This document shows positions 6,072-10,886 of a stretch of 10,886 nucleotides of DNA, in pieces. Origin of the DNA: an uncultured Oscillospiraceae bacterium (GTDB lineage: Bacteria > Bacillota > Clostridia > Oscillospirales > Ruminococcaceae). Both the position numbers and the translations under genes were made by a program. The DNA is taken from positions 1 to 10,886 of the forward strand of contig CAKSEO010000066.1 in the NCBI GenBank assembly GCA_934446565.1, read 5' to 3'. Within the stretch, counting starts at the first letter, position 1; each line of letters begins with the position of its first letter. The notes under the pieces were generated by a model, which did not search any database, was not told the origin of the DNA, and saw nothing but the letters and a program-made list of their open reading frames with translations.

Positions 6072-6087
6072 TAAGTCGATAGACTTA
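6072..6087 (+). promoter_or_regulatory. Inverted repeat TAAGTC-GATA-GACTTA in the leader
   Basis: Perfect 6-base arms with a 4-base centre lie about 16 bases after the predicted transcription start. The 8-mer AGTCGATA within it also occurs in the promoter spacer (6032-6039). It could be an operator or the first leader hairpin. It is unlike the AATAGG motif of the neighbouring genes. Confidence 0.45.
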
Positions 6088-6110
6088 ATATGATTACAGA
6101 GGTAACTTAT

Positions 6111-6179
6111 ATGAAAGACTTATTCGTAACTCTGCTCCGGCAGAATTTCAGGTTCGGCCGATGTCCGGAGTACATCTGA
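6111..6179 (+). CDS. Putative 22-residue cysteine-containing leader peptide
   Basis: A short frame with a proper ribosome site (AGAGG, 6098-6102, 8 bases before the ATG) lies between the strong promoter and the ABC ATPase gene. The peptide begins MKDLFVTLLRQ and ends FGRCPEYI, with a single Cys at codon 18 (TGT, 6162-6164). Its end overlaps RNA segments able to pair: CTCCGG 6135-6140 with CCGGAG 6165-6170, and 6151-6164 with ACATCGAACC 6191-6200 (10 pairs around a 4-base bulge) just before the ATPase ribosome site. A ribosome slowed at the Cys codon would block the second pairing. This resembles leader-peptide control by cysteine supply. It is inference from position and composition; no known family was recognised. 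Confidence 0.5.
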   Translation: MKDLFVTLLRQNFRFGRCPEYI

Positions 6180-6217
6180 AAGAACAGACCACATCGAACC
6201 ATCGAGGAGATACACAG

Positions 6218-7276
6218 ATGTACATAGAACTGAAAAACATCAACAAGAGCTTCGGCAGCTTCAAAGCCTCGGACAATGTGAGCTTCGGGCTGGAAAAGGG
6301 GAAGCTCATCGGACTGCTGGGACCCAGCGGCAGCGGAAAGACCACGATACTCCGCATGCTCGCTGGACTTGAGAAGCAGGACAGCGGCGATATCCTGATA
6401 AACGGCAGGAGCGTGAACAACGTCCCCGCCAGCGAACGCGGAATAGGCTTCGTGTTCCAGAATTACGCGCTGTTCCCGTTCATGACGGTCAATGCAAACA
6501 TCGCCTACGGTCTGAAAGTCCAGAAGAAGGACAAGAAGTTCATCAACGACCGCGTAAACGAGCTTCTTGAGCTTGTAGGTCTCCCGGACGTAGGGAAGCG
6601 CTATCCCGACCAGCTCAGCGGCGGTCAGCGGCAGAGAATAGCCCTCGCGAGGGCGCTTGCTCCTCAACCGGAGCTGCTGCTTCTCGACGAGCCGTTCGCA
6701 GCCATCGACGCGAAAGTCCGCAAGGAGCTTCGCACCTGGCTTCGCGAAACCATCGACAAGATCGGCATTACAAGCATTTTCGTCACCCACGACCAGGACG
6801 AAGCCATTGAGGTGGCTGACGAGATCGTCATCACCAATCAGGGCAGAGTCGAGCAGGTCGGCAGCCCGTCCGAAATTTATCTTGAACCCGCGACAGCGTT
6901 CGTAGCGCAGTTCATCGGGCAGTCGGTGATGATAGAGGACTTCGGCAGGCTGAAAGGCTTCACGGGAAGCGGAAAGGCGCTTATCCGTCCAGAGTTCATT
7001 GAAATCAACAAATTCGAGGACAACGGCTACCACCAGTTCGAATCCGCAATGGAAAACGCAGTGGTACAGGATGTATCGTTCCGCGGCAACGCATTTGAGG
7101 TGCGGGCGTCCATCGGCGACATCTCAGTCACCGGACGTTATCCGCTCAGTTCCCCGCGTCTCCGCAAGGGCGACGAGGTCAAGATATTCATCAAAAAGCT
7201 CTACACAGTCGAAAACGACAGCACCTCCATCATCGTGAACAAGGCGCTGGACGTATCCGACGTTTACTACATCTGA
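6218..7276 (+). CDS. ABC importer ATPase, CysA/SsuB-like with C-terminal TOBE-type domain
   Basis: Cytoplasmic ATPase of 352 residues energising the importer formed with the next two genes. It shows Walker A GPSGSGKT (35-42), Q-loop Gln81, signature LSGGQ (133-137), Walker B LLLLDEP (153-159) and switch His191. After about residue 240 there is an extra region (IRPEFIEI, VVQDVSFRGNAFEV, LRKGDEVKIFI) typical of the TOBE regulatory domain of sulfate, molybdate and polyamine ATPases such as CysA. SsuB/TauB/SsuC-type partners usually lack it. The start at 6218 has GAGGAGA 7 bases upstream; an in-frame ATG at 6161 lies inside the leader peptide and has no ribosome site. It is first in the operon after the leader, followed by the permease 12 bases later. 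Substrate class is inferred from the partners. Confidence 0.88.
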   Translation: MYIELKNINKSFGSFKASDNVSFGLEKGKLIGLLGPSGSGKTTILRMLAGLEKQDSGDILINGRSVNNVPASERGIGFVFQNYALFPFMTVNANIAYGLKVQKKDKKFINDRVNELLELVGLPDVGKRYPDQLSGGQRQRIALARALAPQPELLLLDEPFAAIDAKVRKELRTWLRETIDKIGITSIFVTHDQDEAIEVADEIVITNQGRVEQVGSPSEIYLEPATAFVAQFIGQSVMIEDFGRLKGFTGSGKALIRPEFIEINKFEDNGYHQFESAMENAVVQDVSFRGNAFEVRASIGDISVTGRYPLSSPRLRKGDEVKIFIKKLYTVENDSTSIIVNKALDVSDVYYI

Positions 7277-7288
7277 GGAGGGTGCACA

Positions 7289-8065
7289 ATGGATAACAAC
7301 AACACGCCCTCTGGCGTTTGGCAGAAGATACTCCGCAGTGGAGTCATCTCATGGATAATCATTCTCGCAATATGGGGGCTAGGCTCCCTCGGCTACGACG
7401 AGTACTTCCTCCCAAGCCCCCTGGAAACGCTCAACAGCCTGATACAGCTCATCCAGAACGGAACGCTGTGGGCGGACATCGCGGCAAGCTTCGGCAGAGT
7501 TATAAAGGGATGGCTGCTTGCTATCGTTTTCGCAGTTCCCCTGGGACTGCTGGTCGGTAACTTCCGCCCGGTACGCTGGCTGGTCGAGCCGATACTCAGT
7601 TTCTTCCGATTCGTTCCCGCTATCGCGCTGACCACGCTGTTCCTGATGTGGTTCGGCGTTGGCGAGGAATCCAAGGTCGCGCTGATATTCTACGCGTCGT
7701 TCTTCCCGGTGTTCGTCAACACCATCGCGGGCGTTGCCACGACCGACCGCTCCCTTGTGGAGGCGGCGTCCTGCATGGGCGCTAAGAAAGCGCGTACATT
7801 CTTTACGGTAGTCGTTCCGTCGGCGGTATCCAATATCTACACCGGCGTAAGGCTGGGACTCAGCTCCGCTTTCATCTGCGTTATCGCGGCGGAAATGCTG
7901 GTCGGCAGCGACGGTCTTGGCTACCTCATCAACAGTTCTAAACTCTACTACAAAACAAGCTGGGCGTTCGCCGGAATCGTCACTCTCGCGGTGATAGGCT
8001 TCGTAGCCGACAGGCTGCTCCAGCTCGCCGGAAAGAAATTTCTCAAGCATTTCGGCGTAAAGTAA
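7289..8065 (+). CDS. ABC importer permease, SsuC/TauC-type
   Basis: Integral membrane subunit of 258 residues with about six hydrophobic segments: near 18-35, 73-90, 108-124, 128-150, 186-205 and 226-246. The cytoplasmic EAA loop that docks on the ATPase is clear at 158-180 (EAASCMGAKKARTFFTVVVPSA, with the invariant Gly at 164). The overall pattern, including LPSP near the first segment and the SDGLGYLI stretch, is that of nitrate/sulfonate/taurine permeases (SsuC/TauC). It probably forms a homodimer, as no second permease gene is present. GAGGAGG stands 7 bases before the ATG. The context (binding protein and sulfotransferase next) suggests import of a sulfonate or sulfate ester. Nitrate, thiamine-precursor and aromatic substrates occur in the same family. 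Confidence 0.88.
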   Translation: MDNNNTPSGVWQKILRSGVISWIIILAIWGLGSLGYDEYFLPSPLETLNSLIQLIQNGTLWADIAASFGRVIKGWLLAIVFAVPLGLLVGNFRPVRWLVEPILSFFRFVPAIALTTLFLMWFGVGEESKVALIFYASFFPVFVNTIAGVATTDRSLVEAASCMGAKKARTFFTVVVPSAVSNIYTGVRLGLSSAFICVIAAEMLVGSDGLGYLINSSKLYYKTSWAFAGIVTLAVIGFVADRLLQLAGKKFLKHFGVK

Positions 8066-8080
8066 AAAGGAGATACAACC

Positions 8081-9124
8081 ATGAAAATACATAACATATT
8101 CAAGACAGTAACAGCGGCGGCTCTCGGACTTTCCCTGCTGACCGCATGCTCCGGAAATAACGGAAGCTCCGCGGCTCCCTCCGGCGAAAACGGACTCAGA
8201 ACGCTCCGCGTTGCGAACATGACAGGTCAGCCCGACCAGTACGCGGACTTCATCGGACAGCAGCAGGGCATTTTCGAGAAGCACGGTATCGACCTCCAGA
8301 CTACCGAATTCGTCGCAGGAATCAACACCGTGGATTCCATCGTTACCGGAACCGCAGACACTGGTCTGCTCGCAGACTTCGCAGCCGCAAACCGTTTCGG
8401 AAACACACTTGAAGCTACCAATCTTGTGATATTCTCCGACCTTTCCTCCAGCACGACTACCTCCGGCGGTATCTATGTTGCGCCGGAATACGCCGACGAC
8501 CTTTCCAGGCTTGCCGACAGCGCAGGCTGGATAACCAACATCGGCACGGTAGCCGAGTACTACAACTGGCAGGCGCAGACCTACCTCGGTCTTGACCCTG
8601 ATACCCAGAAGATCGTCCAGGCGAGCGATTCCTCGACCACACTGGCACTGGTACAGAACGGCGGAGCTTCCGCGATAGTTGCCAGCGGCTCCCAGGCTGA
8701 CAAGGTTGAGGAGTTTGGCTGGGTCAAGGCGGCTGACGCGAAAGACGTGAATATCCACATCTCTGCTTACCTCATCACCACCAAGGATTTTGCAGAGGCA
8801 AACACCGACCTCCTCGCGGATTACCTGACCGCGCTGAATGAGAGCGTGCAGTACCTCAACGACCACCTGGACGAGTCCGCAAAGGCTATCGCAGAGCGCT
8901 TCGGCGTTGACGAGGAGATATTCAAGTCCAACTGGGCACAGTACAACATTAAATTCGGGCTTTCCGAAGAAGGAGCTGCGAACCTCGACAGTGTAAACAC
9001 ATGGGCGTTTGAGCACAATAAATTCCCGACAGAATACAACATCAGACGGTTCTATTTCAAGGACGCAGCAGAAAAGTCATTCCCCGAGAACACAGACGTT
9101 GACCTTTCAAGTGTAAATAATTAA
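8081..9124 (+). CDS. Lipoprotein substrate-binding protein, SsuA/TauA/NMT1-like
   Basis: Extracytoplasmic binding protein of 347 residues, anchored to the membrane by lipid. A signal peptide runs from residue 1 with lysines, then a hydrophobic stretch, then the lipobox LLTAC with the lipidated Cys23, followed by a Ser/Gly/Asn linker. The mature part begins LRTLRVANMTGQPDQYADFIG with QQGIFEKHGIDLQ soon after, the standard opening of NMT1/SsuA-type proteins that bind sulfonates, sulfate esters, taurine, nitrate or pyrimidine precursors. AAGGAG precedes the ATG. It is third in the operon, 15 bases after the permease and 13 before the sulfotransferase, which suggests its ligand is the sulfotransferase substrate. 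The ligand cannot be read from the sequence. Confidence 0.88.
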   Translation: MKIHNIFKTVTAAALGLSLLTACSGNNGSSAAPSGENGLRTLRVANMTGQPDQYADFIGQQQGIFEKHGIDLQTTEFVAGINTVDSIVTGTADTGLLADFAAANRFGNTLEATNLVIFSDLSSSTTTSGGIYVAPEYADDLSRLADSAGWITNIGTVAEYYNWQAQTYLGLDPDTQKIVQASDSSTTLALVQNGGASAIVASGSQADKVEEFGWVKAADAKDVNIHISAYLITTKDFAEANTDLLADYLTALNESVQYLNDHLDESAKAIAERFGVDEEIFKSNWAQYNIKFGLSEEGAANLDSVNTWAFEHNKFPTEYNIRRFYFKDAAEKSFPENTDVDLSSVNN

Positions 9125-9137
9125 GGAGGAAACAGAA

Positions 9138-10628
9138 ATGGGTTATCCGAGCATTTTCCCTACAGGAGTTACAATTTTCAACAAGGACAAGGCATACGGC
9201 GGTTATACTATTTTCCCGTCCACAAAAGGTGCGCTGCTTATCGACATGAACGGCAACGAAGTGAAGCTCTGGGCAGGTCTGGGAGGATTCCCGAACAAGA
9301 TACTTCCCGGCGGGTACGTTATGGGTTCCACGGGAGTGCGCGGCGGAAAGTACGCATTCCAGGATCAGCTGGATCTCGTTCAGGTAGACTGGGACGGCCA
9401 TATCGTCTGGAAGTTCGACAAGACCGAGTTAGTAGCTGACCCGGGCAAGGATCCGGTTTACATGGCACGTCAGCACCACGATTTCCAGCGCGAGGGCAGC
9501 ACTGTAGGCTACTACTACCCCGGCGGAGAGCCGCACACCGACGGCGGCAACACGCTGATACTCACCCACGAGAACCTCTACAATCACAACATCTCCGACA
9601 AGCGCCTTATCGACGACAAGATAATCGAAGTGGACTGGGAGGGCAACATCCTCTGGAGCTGGCGCGCTTCCGACCACTTTGACGAGCTGGGATTTGACGA
9701 AGCCGCAAAGAATGTGCTGTTCCGCAACCCCGGGATACATGGCGAAGCCGGCGGCGACTGGATGCACATCAACAATTTCTCCACCCTCGGCGAAAACAAG
9801 TGGTACGACGCCGGAGACACCCGCTTCCACCCCGATAACATCATTTTCGACGCGCGCAACTCAAACATTCTGGGCATAATCGAGAAGTCCACCGGAAAGA
9901 TAGTATGGCGCGTAGGTCCTGATTTCAACGAGAGCGAAGCTACAAAGAAGCTCGGCTGGATAATCGGTCAGCACCATCTCCACATGATACCCAAGGGACT
10001 TCCCGGCGAGGGCGACCTGCTGGTATTCGACAACGGCGGCGAGGGCGGCTACGGCGTTCCGAACCCGGCTTCACTGACAGGCGTGAACAATGCGCACCGC
10101 GACTACTCCAGAGTGCTTCAGTTCAACCCGGTTACGCTTGAGATAACCTGGCAGTACACTCCGCTGGAGGGTGGAAACTTCCTGTTCAGTGACGCTTCGA
10201 AGTTCTATAGTTCTTACATAAGCTCCGCGCAGAGACTCCCGAACGGCAACACGCTGATAACCGAAGGTTCTGACGGCCACCTGCTGGAGGTAACTCCCGA
10301 CCATGAAATAGTTTGGGAATACGTAAACCCTTACTTCAAGAACATCGGCGGCAATTTCAAGTGCAACATGATATACCGTGCGTACCGTGTTCCGTACGAG
10401 TGGATACCGCAGCTTGAAAAACCGGTTGAGACCTCTATTGAGCCGCTTGATATAAAGACATTCAGAGTTCCCGGCGCAGCGACTGGAGAAGCTCAGGCTA
10501 CAGCAGTAGACGGTATCGACCCGACCAAGGAGATAGGCCTGACCGGTTCCAATAGTGAAGAGGAAAAGGACGAGCGAATTGATTTCTGCGTTGCATCTGT
10601 CAACAAGAAAGATATAGAGAACAGGTAA
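9138..10628 (+). CDS. Cytoplasmic arylsulfotransferase (ASST) family protein
   Basis: Predicted six-bladed beta-propeller of 496 residues that moves a sulfuryl group from a phenolic sulfate through a sulfo-histidine. Repeated blade motifs are visible: VDWDGHIVWKF (83-93), VDWEGNILWSW (165-175), STGKIVWRVG (251-260), ITWQY (336-340) and EIVWEY (390-395). By-eye comparison with E. coli ASST places its His252 at H113/H114 (RQHHDF), His356-x-Asn358 at H210-x-N212 (DWMHINNF), Arg374 at R240 (FDARNSN) and the sulfated His436 at H279 (GQHHLHM), so the catalytic set appears intact. Unlike E. coli ASST (about 600 residues, periplasmic) it has no signal peptide and no N-terminal beta-sandwich domain. 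The start is fixed by AAGGAGG and the stop just upstream. An acidic tail follows about residue 425. Cys409 and Cys483 are its only cysteines. Substrate and acceptor are unknown. Confidence 0.85.
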   Translation: MGYPSIFPTGVTIFNKDKAYGGYTIFPSTKGALLIDMNGNEVKLWAGLGGFPNKILPGGYVMGSTGVRGGKYAFQDQLDLVQVDWDGHIVWKFDKTELVADPGKDPVYMARQHHDFQREGSTVGYYYPGGEPHTDGGNTLILTHENLYNHNISDKRLIDDKIIEVDWEGNILWSWRASDHFDELGFDEAAKNVLFRNPGIHGEAGGDWMHINNFSTLGENKWYDAGDTRFHPDNIIFDARNSNILGIIEKSTGKIVWRVGPDFNESEATKKLGWIIGQHHLHMIPKGLPGEGDLLVFDNGGEGGYGVPNPASLTGVNNAHRDYSRVLQFNPVTLEITWQYTPLEGGNFLFSDASKFYSSYISSAQRLPNGNTLITEGSDGHLLEVTPDHEIVWEYVNPYFKNIGGNFKCNMIYRAYRVPYEWIPQLEKPVETSIEPLDIKTFRVPGAATGEAQATAVDGIDPTKEIGLTGSNSEEEKDERIDFCVASVNKKDIENR

Positions 10629-10638
10629 ACAAAATTAA

Positions 10639-10670
10639 ACGGCTCCGGTAAACCAAAATGCCGGAGCCGT
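10639..10670 (+). terminator. Terminator of the transporter-ASST operon
   Basis: ACGGCTCCGG (10639-10648) and CCGGAGCCGT (10661-10670) form a perfect 10-bp GC-rich stem with a 12-base loop, 10 bases after the ASST stop. The following CAGTTTGTCG is only weakly T-rich. Confidence 0.75.
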
Positions 10671-10683
10671 CAGTTTGTCGAAT

Positions 10684-10886
10684 AAAACTATAATTTATGC
10701 GGGTAGTGATAAATTAGCAGGCGCCCCCAATCGGGAGTCAAGGGGGGCGCGCCCCCCTTGCGAGTCGAGGGCAGAGCCCTCGTCGCCGTAGGCGAAATAC
10801 TCCGCGCGTTGGCGCGCAGTAACTCCGTGCGAAGCACGGAATAACGAAAAAAAGCGCTAAAGGGGTGCAGGGGGAAAACAAGAGTT
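10684..10886 (+). repeat. Modular palindromic intergenic repeat, right copy
   Basis: This stretch begins with AAAACTATAATTTA (10684-10697) and matches the reverse strand of 1-264 block by block. Hairpins are at 10739-10760 (perfect 22-base palindrome), 10766-10782 (CGAGGGC arms), 10783-10795 (TCGCC/GGCGA), about 10803-10819 (imperfect, GCGCG-rich) and 10824-10840 (TCCGTGC/GCACGGA). It then shares GCGCTAAAGGGGTG and CAAGAGTT with the left copy. It has two hairpin units where the left has three, and lacks the GACAAACG hairpin. It runs off the window end, where the homology still continues. No gene is visible. Confidence 0.85.

Noticed and set aside
6161..6217. N-terminal extension of the ABC ATPase from the ATG at 6161
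   Set aside because: No ribosome site precedes it, it overlaps the leader frame in another phase, and the family begins at the MYIELK segment, with a strong ribosome site just before 6218.
7379..9016. Open frame of 545 codons on the minus strand across the permease and binding-protein genes
   Set aside because: It is antisense to two clear genes with intact motifs and ribosome sites, has no ribosome site or recognisable domain, and is explained by GC-rich codon use on the other strand.
10675..10694. Promoter with TATAAT at 10689-10694 in the repeat
   Set aside because: There is no -35 box at the proper distance, no gene follows within the window, and the bases belong to the conserved repeat end found in the left copy too.
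1..10886. Composite transposon with terminal inverted repeats
   Set aside because: No transposase, target duplication or sharp ends are visible, and both repeats follow operon 3' ends, as dispersed intergenic elements do. It is kept only as an alternative in the repeat finding.

Overview
The window looks like chromosomal DNA of an anaerobic Gram-positive bacterium, most likely a gut Oscillospiraceae/Ruminococcus-type Clostridia. The reasons are strong AGGAGG-type ribosome sites, consensus sigma-A promoters, an anaerobic ferredoxin-type sulfite reductase, a Gram-positive-style lipoprotein binding protein, and GC-rich palindromic intergenic repeats. This placement is inference. No rRNA, tRNA, transposase or phage gene is visible.

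The window is one compact sulfur-acquisition island. On the left, a minus-strand operon (4389 to 308, transcribed leftwards) encodes an O-acetylhomoserine sulfhydrylase-type PLP enzyme, a siroheme sulfite reductase, a TusA-like protein, a thioredoxin, a ThiS/MoaD-like sulfur carrier ending in Gly-Gly-Gly-Gln, its ThiF/MoeB-like activating enzyme, and a JAMM (M67) protease. This gene set matches the protein-thiocarboxylate route to homocysteine known from Wolinella succinogenes (HcyS/HcyF/HcyD with MetY). In the middle, a thioredoxin reductase (4586-5485, +) converges on a second thioredoxin (5843-5529, -). On the right, a plus-strand operon (promoter about 6021, genes 6218-10628) encodes a complete ABC importer of the sulfonate/sulfate-ester class (ATPase, permease, lipoprotein) and an arylsulfotransferase (ASST) family protein without a signal peptide.

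Together the genes suggest this flow: a sulfated or sulfonated organic compound is imported, the cytoplasmic ASST-like enzyme removes its sulfuryl group, sulfite is formed (perhaps with thioredoxin help), the sulfite reductase makes sulfide, sulfide is loaded on the carrier as a thiocarboxylate, and MetY makes homocysteine. The individual families are recognisable. The sulfuryl-to-sulfite step is hypothetical.

Control signals include three promoters with consensus -35 boxes plus a weaker-scoring trxB -10, a shared AATAGG/CCTATT motif in front of metY/trxB and the second thioredoxin, and a 22-codon leader frame with a Cys codon upstream of the transporter. Both ends of the window carry copies, in opposite orientation, of a roughly 200-260 bp modular palindromic repeat. 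Each copy begins just beyond the terminator of the outward-facing operon.
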